Shown: positions 17,707 through 26,846 of the stretch, one piece after another | Layout of the letters: each line of letters starts with the position of its first letter | Position numbering within the stretch: position 1 is the first letter of the stretch | Assembly: GCA_013151215.1 (NCBI GenBank) | Contig: JAADIS010000123.1 | Span: forward strand, 1 to 38,988 | DNA: 38,988 nt | Origin: Chlorobiota bacterium | Lineage (GTDB): Bacteria; Bacteroidota; Bacteroidia; Bacteroidales; F082 | Direction: 5' to 3' | Made by a program: the position numbers and the translations under genes | Notes under the pieces: generated by a model | Told to the model about the DNA's origin: nothing | Databases searched by the model: none | The model's input: the letters and a program-made list of their open reading frames with translations, nothing else

Positions 17707-20234
17707 TTAGCCAGCACAACCTTGGTCGCGGAGACCTTGCCGGCCATGCGTATAAAATAAACCCCGGGATCCTGTTTTTCGCCGCGGCCATTGGCCGCAT
17801 CCCAAATAATTGTATTATTGGGCCTGCCTTTAATTGTTTTCACCTTATGCCCCGATGCGTCCAAGACCTCAATAACATAATCGTTGCCTAAGCCTTGTCC
17901 CGATATTTTGATGTTCAGATAGTTAGAAAAAGGGTTTGGAAAACAACTGATACTGTTTTCCTGCTGCATGTTTTCCTTTTCAGAGGTTAGAACCGATAGG
18001 TCCAAAGTATAAATCCCCCTGCCGTAAGTGGCGGCAACAAGTTTCCGCCCGCCATCGAAAAGGCGCAGGTCGTTGACGACGATAATAGGCAATGCCGAGC
18101 CTGCCGGCTCCCAAGAGCCGCCCCCGTCCTTTGAGTAAAAAACTCCCATATCTGTGGCGCAATACAGATAACCCTCTTTTGTAGGATCCACAACTATTTC
18201 ATTTACTGGTGCTTCCGGCAAATTATTGGAAATATCGACCCATGTAGAGCCATTATTGGAAGAACGAAGCAAATGAGGTATATAATCATCCCAGCGGTAT
18301 CCGCTCAGGCTAACATAAACAACATCCTTATCGAATGGGTCGGCTGCAACGCTCGAGATCCACCTTTTCGGCAAGCCGCCGGAGATATTCGACCAGATAA
18401 ATCCTCCGTCATCGGTAAACCAAACATTCCCGTCATCGCTCCCTGTATAAATATATTTGTCATCGATGGGCGAAACGGATATGCTTGTCAGGGTATTATA
18501 AACTATATTTCCGCTTCCCTGCCCATCGGTAAGGTCGGGGCTGATAGCCGACCAAGATTGGGCCCTGTCAGTTGATTTATATAATTTGTTGCTCCCAAAA
18601 TACAGTATATCAGGGTTTTGCGGATCAAAAACTATTGGGCTGTTCCAGTTAAAGCGATTTTGTCCGTTTATACCGTTTTTGGCATCGATAAATGATTCGC
18701 CACCGTCAGTGGACCTGCCGAGGCCACCATATTGATATTGGGCATAAATATAATTATTATTGGTAGGGTCAACCAATACGCGCAGGCCGTCGCCGCCATA
18801 AATAGATTCCCAGTCGTTGGTGTTGCCTGTCATAGTGCGGTTGGTTCCGTTATCCTGGGCGCCGCCATAAATTCTTTCGGGAAGCTGTTCGTCCAAATCG
18901 CATGAATAAAACTGGGTGATGGGCAATGATTCGCTCCAGTACCATGTATTTCCACCATTTTGCGAAGAATAGAAGCCTCCGTCGTTACCGAGATAAACTT
19001 TTTCGTTGTTTTCGGGGTTTATGGCCACTGCGTGCTGGTCAACATGGACATTCCAGCCGGAAATCACGTTCCAGCTGCTACCCCCGTTCTCGGTTTTATA
19101 CAAGTAGAAACCGATTAAATAAGCTATGTTCGCATCTGTGGGGTCAACTTTAACCCTGCCGAACCACCATCCATAAGACGCAAAGGAATCAGGGTCGATG
19201 CCGTTGCTGATATCCAGCCATGTAGCACCTTCGTCCATAGTTTTATACATGCCTTTAAAATATCCTATGCTGTCGGCATAAACAGCATATAAAACCTGGG
19301 GGTCGGAAATGGCGATATCGATTCCTATCCTGCCTTTTTCATCCGGCAAGGAAGGAAGTCCGTTAGTAAGCTCCACCCAGTTTTCGCCTCCATCAACAGA
19401 TTTATAGATACCCGAGCTAGGCCCGCCATAACTTCTCCTTCCTGGACGCCTTACCCTTTCCCACATAGCAGCATATAATGTTTCTGGATGGGATGGGTCG
19501 ATAACGACATCAATGGCTCCCGTTGAGTCGGAGATAAAAAGTTTTTGCTCCCAGCTGCTGCCGCCGTCAATAGTTTTGTAAATACCGCCCTGGCTGCCGT
19601 CGGAAAATAATCTTCCCATGGCGGCAACATAAAGTATGTCAGGATTATCGGGATGAACAAGCATCCTGCCTATGGAACCGCTGTTTTCCAGTCCGACAAA
19701 CTGCCAGCTCTCCCCCGAGTCGGTCGATTTGAAGATACCCGTGCCATCATAAGCCAATGAACCGCCTCCTGCATTTGCTTCGCCGGTCCCGACATAAATT
19801 ACTTCCGGATTTGAATGTGAGATAGCGATATCCCCTATGGAAAGGCTGCTTTGGTCGTCGAATATGGGCTCCCAGCTAAAACCTGCGTCCGTGCTTTTAA
19901 AAACGCCGCCATTTGCGGAACCTATATATACTGTTTCAGGGTCGTCAGGCGACATTTCAATATCTGTTATCCTTCCTTCTATGTTCTCAGGCCCGGCAAA
20001 CTGCCATTCGGGACTGTTTCCGGCTCTTTCCGAGAACATGGCTTTTGCATATTCCAAGGATTTAATATACTGTTCATGGTTTATGGCCTTAAAAGGAAAC
20101 GCCCTTTGGCTGAAGAACCAATCGTTTGGAAGTGAAGCTAGCTGCTCTTCGGCAGGGCAACTGTTCCTGTTTATTAAAACAATAAATGACAATAACACAA
20201 AAAAGGCGACAAGGGCAAAAACAACTTTCTTCAT
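17703..20234 (-). CDS. secreted sortilin/BNR-repeat beta-propeller protein with T9SS domain
   Basis: An 843-aa protein with an N-terminal hydrophobic export segment (MKKVVFALVAFFVLLSFIVL). It has at least ten Asp-box/BNR-type repeats such as STDAGFSWE, STDSGESWQ, TIDGGSSWEQ, TMDEGATWL, TDDGGFIWS and SKDGGGSWE, i.e. one or two VPS10/sortilin-like propellers. The C-terminus is a T9SS type A domain (SCFPNPFSNYLNIKISG ... ENGRGEK-type turn ... GVYFIRMAGK ... TKVVLAN). Proteins of this class are exported to the surface; some bind or degrade glycans, but no glycosidase active site is evident. A promoter box lies at 20293-20300. Confidence 0.88.
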   Translation of the reverse strand: MKKVVFALVAFFVLLSFIVLINRNSCPAEEQLASLPNDWFFSQRAFPFKAINHEQYIKSLEYAKAMFSERAGNSPEWQFAGPENIEGRITDIEMSPDDPETVYIGSANGGVFKSTDAGFSWEPIFDDQSSLSIGDIAISHSNPEVIYVGTGEANAGGGSLAYDGTGIFKSTDSGESWQFVGLENSGSIGRMLVHPDNPDILYVAAMGRLFSDGSQGGIYKTIDGGSSWEQKLFISDSTGAIDVVIDPSHPETLYAAMWERVRRPGRRSYGGPSSGIYKSVDGGENWVELTNGLPSLPDEKGRIGIDIAISDPQVLYAVYADSIGYFKGMYKTMDEGATWLDISNGIDPDSFASYGWWFGRVKVDPTDANIAYLIGFYLYKTENGGSSWNVISGWNVHVDQHAVAINPENNEKVYLGNDGGFYSSQNGGNTWYWSESLPITQFYSCDLDEQLPERIYGGAQDNGTNRTMTGNTNDWESIYGGDGLRVLVDPTNNNYIYAQYQYGGLGRSTDGGESFIDAKNGINGQNRFNWNSPIVFDPQNPDILYFGSNKLYKSTDRAQSWSAISPDLTDGQGSGNIVYNTLTSISVSPIDDKYIYTGSDDGNVWFTDDGGFIWSNISGGLPKRWISSVAADPFDKDVVYVSLSGYRWDDYIPHLLRSSNNGSTWVDISNNLPEAPVNEIVVDPTKEGYLYCATDMGVFYSKDGGGSWEPAGSALPIIVVNDLRLFDGGRKLVAATYGRGIYTLDLSVLTSEKENMQQENSISCFPNPFSNYLNIKISGQGLGNDYVIEVLDASGHKVKTIKGRPNNTIIWDAANGRGEKQDPGVYFIRMAGKVSATKVVLAN

Positions 20235-20292
20235 TTGACAATATTATTATGATGGTAGCATCGGTGTGTAAATGGTTTTTTATAAACTATCA

Positions 20293-20300
20293 CAAAAGTA
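20293..20300 (-). promoter_or_regulatory. -7 box of the BNR/T9SS gene
   Basis: The minus strand reads TACTTTTG (TAnnTTTG), 58 nt upstream of the ATG at 20234. No clear -33 element. Confidence 0.5.
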
Positions 20301-20360
20301 ATGACAAGTTTGATCTATTATCAGATGCAAAGGCAAGAAACAAATTTTAGGGCGAAAAAA

Positions 20361-20380
20361 AAGCCCTCCGAAGAGGGCTT
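20361..20380 (-). terminator. intrinsic terminator of the hexaheme lipoprotein gene
   Basis: An 8-bp stem AAGCCCTC / GAGGGCTT closed by the tetraloop CGAA, extended by A:T pairs, with a run of U on the minus strand (A-run at 20355-20362). It lies 20 bp beyond the stop codon at 20400. Confidence 0.85.
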
Positions 20381-20399
20381 TTAATAAAAATATTTTAAA

Positions 20400-21440
20400 T
20401 TATTGCATTGCGGCAATACTGTTGTTAAGTATCGCGCGAACATAATTCCCATTATGAACCCCGTGGCTTCCATCTTCCCTTACCATATTGAAGTTCATCA
20501 GCACACCGGCTTGGGTAGCCGTCATAGTACCGGGTATTGCACGGAAATTCTCGTCCATGATACCTTGCGCTATCAGCAGGTCGCCCAAAGTAGCCAGCAA
20601 TTCATCAAATTCTGTTTGGGTGGCCTCGATTTTATCGTTCAAGGCTGAAGCATCGGTATGACAGGAAATGCATCCTGCGGTATTGATAACTTCGTGGCCG
20701 TGATACATATAGGTAATGTTCATTGTATGCCCACCGGCTTGTGTGCCATAAGCAGTTGCCATGTGGCATGTTACGCAACCGTCGGTTACCAAAGTCGTGT
20801 GTAATCCATTGGAATAACCGTCGCCAATTTCAAATGCGCCGGTACCGCCAAGTATCAAGCCCTGCGGTCCATGGTGTGCTCCCCAATAAGGTGAGCCGAT
20901 TTCAACATCAGAACCTCCGACAACCGGAAAAGGATCGGGGATACGGGCTTGGTGACAGTTAATACATAAGTTACCTTTGCCAAAGTCAACAGTTTCATCG
21001 TTTATCCACAACTTAACAGGAGCGTTGTAAGTAAAGCCCCAGTCGTCAGGAGTATAGGTGCTGTGAATGTTATGGCAAGTATAACAGTTCTGTGGGTTGG
21101 GGTTTTCAACAGTTCCGTCAGCTTCCATTGTCCCGTTTGCCATTCTTTGCAAGAAACCTTGGCTTGTATGGCATGCAGCGCAATCTGCGTCATTTCGTTC
21201 GAAATTTCCGCCCGTAGCGTGTACTGAAGCTTCCCATTGCAACGTCTTGGCGAATTTTACCTGTGAGTTGTCGTGGCATTGCACACAAGTGGCCGTACCA
21301 TCTTGCCCGTTAATTCCGTCCTCACCGTCTTTGCCCGGTGCGCCATCTTTACCGGCAGGGCCTTCTTTTGTACAAGAGACCATCATTCCCATTACGAACA
21401 CAATCGATAATAAGAAATAACTAAAAAATTTTCTTTTCAT
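20400..21440 (-). CDS. hexaheme c-type cytochrome lipoprotein with collagen-like tether
   Basis: 346 aa from the ATG at 21440 (an in-frame ATG at 21449 adds three residues). It starts with a lipoprotein signal ending FVMGMMVSC. The mature protein opens with seven consecutive Gly-X-Y triplets (GPAGKDGAPGKDGEDG and on), a collagen-like linker. Six CxxCH heme c motifs follow: CVQCH, CAACH, CYTCH, CINCH, CVTCH and CISCH, with extra distal His candidates (HAT, HHG, HGHE). It is probably a membrane-anchored periplasmic or surface electron carrier or reductase. No partner oxidoreductase is adjacent. The divergent Crp/Fnr gene suggests redox or oxygen-linked control, which is inference. Confidence 0.88.
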   Translation of the reverse strand: MKRKFFSYFLLSIVFVMGMMVSCTKEGPAGKDGAPGKDGEDGINGQDGTATCVQCHDNSQVKFAKTLQWEASVHATGGNFERNDADCAACHTSQGFLQRMANGTMEADGTVENPNPQNCYTCHNIHSTYTPDDWGFTYNAPVKLWINDETVDFGKGNLCINCHQARIPDPFPVVGGSDVEIGSPYWGAHHGPQGLILGGTGAFEIGDGYSNGLHTTLVTDGCVTCHMATAYGTQAGGHTMNITYMYHGHEVINTAGCISCHTDASALNDKIEATQTEFDELLATLGDLLIAQGIMDENFRAIPGTMTATQAGVLMNFNMVREDGSHGVHNGNYVRAILNNSIAAMQ

Positions 21441-21493
21441 GATAAACATCGTTTTAATTTATTTTTTGTTTAAAATTACGAAATACATTTCCA

Positions 21494-21501
21494 CAAAGTT
21501 A
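21494..21501 (-). promoter_or_regulatory. -7 box of the hexaheme lipoprotein gene
   Basis: The minus strand reads TAACTTTG (TAnnTTTG), 53 nt upstream of the ATG at 21440, inside the 261-bp divergent region shared with the Crp/Fnr gene. Confidence 0.5.
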
Positions 21502-21630
21502 ACAACAACTTGCCCCCAACTTATTGTTCCACTATGATATAACTCACCGACAAAAAAAAACAGCGTTGTTGTTTCATTGACATTTATCATACCTCTACTG
21601 TGTTTTTAGCATTATCTAAAGCAATATCCA

Positions 21631-21638
21631 TATATTTG
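21631..21638 (+). promoter_or_regulatory. -7 box of the Crp/Fnr regulator gene
   Basis: TATATTTG is a perfect TAnnTTTG match 63 nt upstream of the ATG at 21702. Confidence 0.5.
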
Positions 21639-21701
21639 TTCGATGATTTATATTAAATTGCCACAATAAATATTTATCAATTTCAACCAAAATCATGCAT
21701 C

Positions 21702-22355
21702 ATGTTTACTAATGTGTTAAGGTATTTAAACTCTGATCAGATAAGCGATCTTGAGCAAAACAAATTCAATGTAAGTTTTAGTCAGGGTGAAACTATTTTT
21801 AAGCAAGGCGCTCCCATGACCCATATTATCGTGATCGACAAAGGTCTGCTGAAGGTTTATCTCGAGAGCGGCTTGAGGCATTCTATTATCCTGCGTTTGC
21901 TGAAAAGCGGTGAAATTGCCGGGGGGCCGGGGTTTCATACAGATTACCGGCATCATTTCTCGCTTATGGCTCTTGAGGATACCGAGCTTACATTTATCGA
22001 TATAAACAAATTTGAAAGTTTTATCCTTGACAACTCGATATTTGCCCTTGAGTTTATAGCCTATCTCAATAAAGCACATATAAGTTTTTACGATAAGCTT
22101 AAAACGATACAGCATAAGCAAATGAACGGCCGTATGGCGGCCACGCTTTGTTATTTAAGCGACAATATATATAAATCGAACAATTTTGAGACTAATCTTT
22201 CACGACAGGACATAGCCGATATGTCGGCAATGACCAAAGAAAGTGCAATTAGAATATTGAAAAATTTCAAGGACTCCGGTATTATCGAGTGCGAGAACAA
22301 CACCTTTAATATCTTAAACAAGGATTCTTTAATGGATATCTTTGAAAATGGCTGA
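21702..22355 (+). CDS. Crp/Fnr-family transcriptional regulator
   Basis: A 217-aa protein with an N-terminal cyclic-nucleotide-binding-like beta-roll (VSFSQGETIFKQGAP ... IVIDKGLLKVYLES ... GEIAGGPGF) and a C-terminal winged helix (LSRQDIADMSAMTKESAIRI). There is no N-terminal Cys cluster, so it is not a classical iron-sulfur FNR, and the arginine that binds cAMP phosphate in CRP is not evident. The effector is therefore unknown. It is divergent from the hexaheme lipoprotein gene and may regulate it. Its stop codon abuts that of the convergent beta-barrel gene. Confidence 0.92.
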   Translation: MFTNVLRYLNSDQISDLEQNKFNVSFSQGETIFKQGAPMTHIIVIDKGLLKVYLESGLRHSIILRLLKSGEIAGGPGFHTDYRHHFSLMALEDTELTFIDINKFESFILDNSIFALEFIAYLNKAHISFYDKLKTIQHKQMNGRMAATLCYLSDNIYKSNNFETNLSRQDIADMSAMTKESAIRILKNFKDSGIIECENNTFNILNKDSLMDIFENG

Positions 22356-23051
22356 TTACCGGATGTTTATTACGAGCCCTATTCCCAGGTTCAAGAATAT
22401 GATATCTTTTTCCTTATAATAAACCCCTGAATAATCGTTAAACCCGAATTTCAATCTTGAATATGTAAGGTCTGCATTTAAATCGATCGCCACAAAATCG
22501 TTAAAACAATATTTTAACGACAAACCGCCTTTAAAGGCAAAACCGGCGTCCTTGGAAGATGTAATTTTATAGTAATCGGGGCCGGTTAAAAAGTAAACCG
22601 GCTCGAATAATTGAAAAGGCGTTTCCCCGAACATGATGCCTGCCAATAATTTGGGCTCAACCCTTAAATCCTTGTTCAAGGAAAAGGACGAATAGGCCCC
22701 AAGGGTAACAGTTGTTATCGAGTATGACTCAGTACGAACGTTGACATTGCTCAAAAAAGGATCGGCGGCAACCATAGCCTTTGCAAGCTGAGATGCGTTC
22801 ACCGGGTGATAACTTTGGTTAAAATCAATGCCAACACCGATTTTCTTGCTAAAAAACCACTTCCCATCTGCCCCAAAAGATAAGCCAAGCTGAGTAAAGC
22901 TGCCTCCGTCAATGTTGTTGCTGCCATACTTCCCTAAGGGCATCGACAAGCTGCTTCTCAAGGCGATATTAAATTTATTGCCTTCAGCGCGAATATCACT
23001 TAAAGGCCCTAAAACTGTCAAAAGCAGCAATAAAACTGTTATCTTTTTCAT
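22356..23051 (-). CDS. outer-membrane beta-barrel protein (PorT/OmpA-like family)
   Basis: 231 aa from the internal ATG at 23051, chosen because it opens a signal peptide (MKKITVLLLLLTVLGPLSDI, cleaved near RAEG). The rest is alternating amphipathic strands (FNIALRSSLSMPLGKYG, FGADGKWFFSKKIGVGIDF, SITTVTLGAYSSFSL, FKGGLSLKYCFNDFVAIDL) with a C-terminal aromatic/hydrophobic strand LNLGIGLVINIR. This is the common 8-stranded 'outer membrane beta-barrel' type of Bacteroidota. No specific function can be assigned. Confidence 0.8.
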   Translation of the reverse strand: MKKITVLLLLLTVLGPLSDIRAEGNKFNIALRSSLSMPLGKYGSNNIDGGSFTQLGLSFGADGKWFFSKKIGVGIDFNQSYHPVNASQLAKAMVAADPFLSNVNVRTESYSITTVTLGAYSSFSLNKDLRVEPKLLAGIMFGETPFQLFEPVYFLTGPDYYKITSSKDAGFAFKGGLSLKYCFNDFVAIDLNADLTYSRLKFGFNDYSGVYYKEKDIIFLNLGIGLVINIR

Positions 23052-23137
23052 AATTAAGGTTTTATATATCATCAGCCCCATTGATTGCATTATACGTTGA
23101 TTAGTAAAGAAGAATATTTTATCGTCAAAAACAAATA

Positions 23138-23145
23138 CAAAACTA
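23138..23145 (-). promoter_or_regulatory. -7 box of the beta-barrel gene
   Basis: The minus strand reads TAGTTTTG (TAnnTTTG), 86 nt upstream of the ATG at 23051. Confidence 0.4.
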
Positions 23146-23259
23146 ATTTATTAATACGAATTAAAACCGATATCTTATAAAAGGAGCAAGCACAATAATC
23201 AAACAGTTGATAATGGTTTAAATATATTTCTATATTGCAGGTCAAAAATAGAGTACTGA

Positions 23260-24282
23260 GTGAAGCAGTTTATCAAGGATCAAATAGCAATAAAACTCGT
23301 TAGCAGAGGCAAGAAGAGGGAGTTTTCGTTTACAGGCTTAGAGAGCAAACATTGCGAAAAAGACATTAAAGCCTTTAATGACAGTTCCTATTTCGCAGGA
23401 ATCTCAAAGGAAGGATACTCATTTGTAACAAGGATGTCGTTCAGGGTTGACAAGCCTAATGAAAACTGGCTGATGATAAACATACCCGGGGAAGGGGTCT
23501 ATGGCTTCGAGAATTTAAGCTTAAAGGAAGGCCGGGGCTTCAAACAAGGCGATCTGGAATATATCTGTATTGAGCCTGCCAAGAAGTGGAGGCTGCTCTA
23601 TAATGGAACAATAAACAACCATGGTTTGAGGCTAGACTTAAACTGGGATGCCAGCTCACCCATTGTTGTTTTCGACAAAACGGGCACTTCGGCAAAGCAG
23701 GTCGGAAAACAGATAGCAAAAGAAAAATGGACCAAGGGCTTCTTTAAGAAACTTAGGGAACTGGATCAGGTCCACTATGAGCAGGCAGGAATAATCAGCG
23801 GGACTTTTCAGTGGAAAGGCATTGCCCGCAATTTGAGTTTTGTCGGAATCCGCGACCATAGCTGGGGAGTGAGGAATTGGGAAGACTGGGACAGGCATTT
23901 TTGGATCTTGGGGCTGTTGGACGATGGGCGGTTCTTTAATTTCAGCCTCATCAGCTATGGTTTTGTGAAGAACCTGCAAGCGGCATTTATTTTCGACAAA
24001 ACAAATTATAAGACTATTTATAAAATACCATATTTCGATGAAATACAAATGGACAGCCTTATGCCAAAGGAGCTGTCGTTTGATGTGATGGAAGAAAAGG
24101 GGGGCAAAAAAAAACTGATGACATTGGAAATGAAGGACTTTTTCCCTTTTCAGATGGACAATAATTACTATTTGCGACAGGCCAGGTCCAACTTTATGTA
24201 TGATGGCGTAAAGGGCGTAGGCATTGCAGAAATGGGTGTTAACCTTAAAAACTATGAAATAGATGTCGATTCTACCTATTGA
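23260..24282 (+). CDS. lipocalin/CrtC-like fold protein with RDHSWGVR motif
   Basis: A 340-aa protein with no signal peptide that starts at GTG (23260). Beta-rich segments and the signature GIRDHSWGVRNWEDWDRHFW (about 197-216) resemble the broad group of lipocalin-like/CrtC-hydratase-like and DUF7064-type proteins, in which G-x-RDHSWG-x-R-x-W is the most conserved block. Its 3' end overlaps the next gene by 20 bp, implying translational coupling with the phosphotransferase-like enzyme. The motif suggests a small hydrophobic ligand or substrate. The exact reaction is unknown. The family assignment is from motif memory and is moderate. Confidence 0.6.
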   Translation: MKQFIKDQIAIKLVSRGKKREFSFTGLESKHCEKDIKAFNDSSYFAGISKEGYSFVTRMSFRVDKPNENWLMINIPGEGVYGFENLSLKEGRGFKQGDLEYICIEPAKKWRLLYNGTINNHGLRLDLNWDASSPIVVFDKTGTSAKQVGKQIAKEKWTKGFFKKLRELDQVHYEQAGIISGTFQWKGIARNLSFVGIRDHSWGVRNWEDWDRHFWILGLLDDGRFFNFSLISYGFVKNLQAAFIFDKTNYKTIYKIPYFDEIQMDSLMPKELSFDVMEEKGGKKKLMTLEMKDFFPFQMDNNYYLRQARSNFMYDGVKGVGIAEMGVNLKNYEIDVDSTY

Positions 24283-26638
24283 TAACTTGAGCAAATATAC
24301 CGGGGGCGGGAAAGCGTACGGCATCTCATTGTTGAAATCCTATTCCATGAACATCCCATTGACTTTTCTGGTCAGGAAATACGACGAAGCAGCACTGATA
24401 AGGTTCCTCGACAGCCTCCCGCACGACCTGGAGCTGGCTGTACGTTCGTCGGCAATAGATGAGGACGGCCCCGATTTGTCGTTTGCCGGGCAATATGAGT
24501 CGATATTGAACCTGCGCACAAAAAAAGAAACTTTGTCGGCCATACGAAAATGCCTTAACAATAACGGTTATAGAAAACAGGCAGCATCATATAAGAAACA
24601 ATTAAGCTCAAAAACGAAAAGCAAGTTGTTTGTTTTATTGCAGGAGATGGTAAATGCGGATATCTCAGGAGTTATCTTTACTGCCGACCCCGTTGAGAAC
24701 AGAAGGGATAAAATATCAATCAACATAACATCGGGCCTTGGCGACAAGTTAATGGGAGGCATGGAAGATGGCGAGCAGCTTACGTTTTTAAAACATAATT
24801 GCAAAGCCGTCGAAAGCAGGCTGATTCCGAAGAAACAATTCCAGCAGTTAATAAAGGAGGCGAAAATTATCGAGAAACATTTCGGAAAGCCTGCCGACCT
24901 GGAATGGGCCATCGATAAATCAGGAAGGATTTGGTGGCTGCAGTTACGGCCGATCACAAGTTTGGCCAAGGTAAACCTCAACGAGCTGGATAACAAGCCT
25001 TACTATAGGAGGCCCATTTATACGCGCGGAAATATAGGTGAAATGATGCCGGGCCCTGTTACGCCGCTGACTTTGTCAACTTTCGCAAAGGCAATCGACA
25101 GGGGTTTGCAGGTGTTTTATTATAAAACGGGGGCACAGGACGGTATTTACGACAAAATGTTATTTATCCATTCCTTTTACAACCATCTGTTTTTCGATAT
25201 CCACCGCCTTTACGAAAGTGCCAGGCGAGTCGGGATCTCAAAAAAAGAAAACATCGACCTTTCGATCGTAGGCCGCGAAGTGGAAAACATAAAAGTTGAA
25301 AAAACAGTAAAAAAGCTCAGGGCAAGCTATAATTCATTGTTGATGATAAAATATATCAATAGTGCAAAAAAATCATGGAAAAAACTTAGGAGGCTGAACA
25401 AAAGATTTAAGCTTTTGTGCCCCGACGATATTGTTGATTGCTATGACCTTATCAACGATAAATTAGCGGTTTTAAGCAAAGCTTACGGTTTGCATTACGT
25501 AACTTCATCACAATCAGGCGCATTATATTCTGCTATACTGGCAATCTTTGCCGATGGCAAGATGCCGCAAAGCCGACATCAGAGGATGGCAAGCTCATTG
25601 TTCTCTGACATTCCGGATGTTGAAAGTGCCGAGGTGATAAAATCCCTGGACGAAATAGCCCGGGTATTGCCTGAGGACTCCTTGTACAAGTCGGAATTTG
25701 TAGAAGCAAAGATACCCGCAGCCTTGGAATACATCGAGAAAACAGGACCTGAAAAACTAAGAAAACTTTGGGCGGAATTTATCGAGCGGCATGGCCACCG
25801 CTGCGTTCGCGAAGCCGAGATGTTTGAAAAAGAATGGGCGGCGGACCCCTCCCAAATTATTGAGCTGTTAAAAGTTAAAAGCCAGCATAATTTTCCGCCC
25901 CCGTTTAACAGCAAGAACAAAACAGATAATCCGGAGGCCGGCAAGTTAAAAGGTTTTAAAAAACTAATCTTGAGCTTTATATTGCCCAAAGCAAGGAAAG
26001 CCGTTGCGCGCCGCGAGCAAACAAAGGCATGGTCCATCAAGGTACAAAACGAATTTAAGCTGTCGTATCGTCATCTGGCCGAACTCCTGATAAAGAAGAA
26101 CCTTCTTTTTGACAAAGACCATATATTCTTCCTGACCCATGAGGAAATTGGCCAGTTGATTGTTAACGAGGACAAAAAGCACTGGATGAGGCTGGCCAGG
26201 GACAGGTATAAACTTTATCCGGAAATGAAGAAGCTGCAATTCGACGATTTGGTTTATGGAATTCCTTTTCCTGTTGATGACGAAAAAGCCCCGGAGGTGT
26301 CGGTAAACGGCAAACTCCACGGTATTCCCGTGAGCCGTGGCAATATAATTTCGGAAGTGCGAATCGTAAATGAAATCAGCGATGCAAATAAACTCAAAAA
26401 GGGCGAGATAATGGTGGCAAGGTTTACAGATGTCGGATGGACGCCTTATTACGGCTTGATCTCGGGCTTGATCACGGAAATAGGAAGCCCCCTCTCGCAC
26501 GGGGCAGTGGTAGCACGAGAATACGGATTACCGGCAATAGTCAGTCTTAAAGATGCTACCAGCCTCCTTAAAACAGGGCAAAAGATCAAAATGGACGCCG
26601 TTAAGGGAACGGTTGAAATATTAACCAACAATGAATAA
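24263..26638 (+). CDS. PEP-synthase/rifampin phosphotransferase-like dikinase
   Basis: A 791-aa enzyme with an N-terminal ATP-grasp pyruvate-phosphate-dikinase domain (GGGKAYGISLLK, AVRSSAIDEDGPDLSFAGQY, GVIFTADPVENR, DLEWAIDKSGRIWWLQLRPI). A large helical middle domain follows (about 240-670), and a C-terminal swivelling phosphohistidine domain, GSPLSHGAVVAREYGLPAIV, with His746 as the phospho carrier. The PEP/pyruvate TIM-barrel of true PpsA/PpdK is absent, so the layout is that of rifampin phosphotransferase, YvkC and PigC-like enzymes, which phosphorylate or condense a small-molecule acceptor. The acceptor is unknown. The gene is coupled to the upstream lipocalin-like gene and followed by a symporter gene. 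Confidence 0.85.
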   Translation: MSILPIDNLSKYTGGGKAYGISLLKSYSMNIPLTFLVRKYDEAALIRFLDSLPHDLELAVRSSAIDEDGPDLSFAGQYESILNLRTKKETLSAIRKCLNNNGYRKQAASYKKQLSSKTKSKLFVLLQEMVNADISGVIFTADPVENRRDKISINITSGLGDKLMGGMEDGEQLTFLKHNCKAVESRLIPKKQFQQLIKEAKIIEKHFGKPADLEWAIDKSGRIWWLQLRPITSLAKVNLNELDNKPYYRRPIYTRGNIGEMMPGPVTPLTLSTFAKAIDRGLQVFYYKTGAQDGIYDKMLFIHSFYNHLFFDIHRLYESARRVGISKKENIDLSIVGREVENIKVEKTVKKLRASYNSLLMIKYINSAKKSWKKLRRLNKRFKLLCPDDIVDCYDLINDKLAVLSKAYGLHYVTSSQSGALYSAILAIFADGKMPQSRHQRMASSLFSDIPDVESAEVIKSLDEIARVLPEDSLYKSEFVEAKIPAALEYIEKTGPEKLRKLWAEFIERHGHRCVREAEMFEKEWAADPSQIIELLKVKSQHNFPPPFNSKNKTDNPEAGKLKGFKKLILSFILPKARKAVARREQTKAWSIKVQNEFKLSYRHLAELLIKKNLLFDKDHIFFLTHEEIGQLIVNEDKKHWMRLARDRYKLYPEMKKLQFDDLVYGIPFPVDDEKAPEVSVNGKLHGIPVSRGNIISEVRIVNEISDANKLKKGEIMVARFTDVGWTPYYGLISGLITEIGSPLSHGAVVAREYGLPAIVSLKDATSLLKTGQKIKMDAVKGTVEILTNNE

Positions 26639-26840
26639 GTCCACGATAAAAGGAGTTTTTGAGAAAAGATCCGGAAGCAATCCCATAGTCGGTTCCTCGG
26701 CGGGCAGGATAAACCTGATAAAAAAAGAATCCGTCAGCTCATTTAAGGAATTAATAGTTTTGAAATATAAAAGCCCGCTGGGCGATACTGCCCGGATTAT
26801 TGCTGGCAACATACCGGAAGAAACAAAGATCATCAATTAA
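26631..26840 (+). CDS. small hypothetical protein, 69 aa
   Basis: The ATG lies inside the stop region of the preceding gene (8-bp overlap) and the stop is 6 bp before the symporter start, so it fits an operon position exactly. The product is basic, with no signal peptide, membrane helix or known motif. An antisense ORF of similar length exists (26621-26836) but has no such coupling. It may be a real small protein or a remnant. Confidence 0.45.
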   Translation: MNKSTIKGVFEKRSGSNPIVGSSAGRINLIKKESVSSFKELIVLKYKSPLGDTARIIAGNIPEETKIIN

Positions 26841-26846
26841 TATATT

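Noticed and set aside
21501-21573. Inverted repeat AACAACAAC / GTTGTTGTT as a Crp/Fnr operator
   Set aside because: The arms are low-complexity trinucleotide runs 55 bp apart; they do not look like a compact dimer site.
24263-26638. True phosphoenolpyruvate synthase (ppsA)
   Set aside because: The C-terminal PEP/pyruvate-binding barrel is missing; the phosphohistidine domain is at the very end, as in rifampin phosphotransferase-like enzymes.
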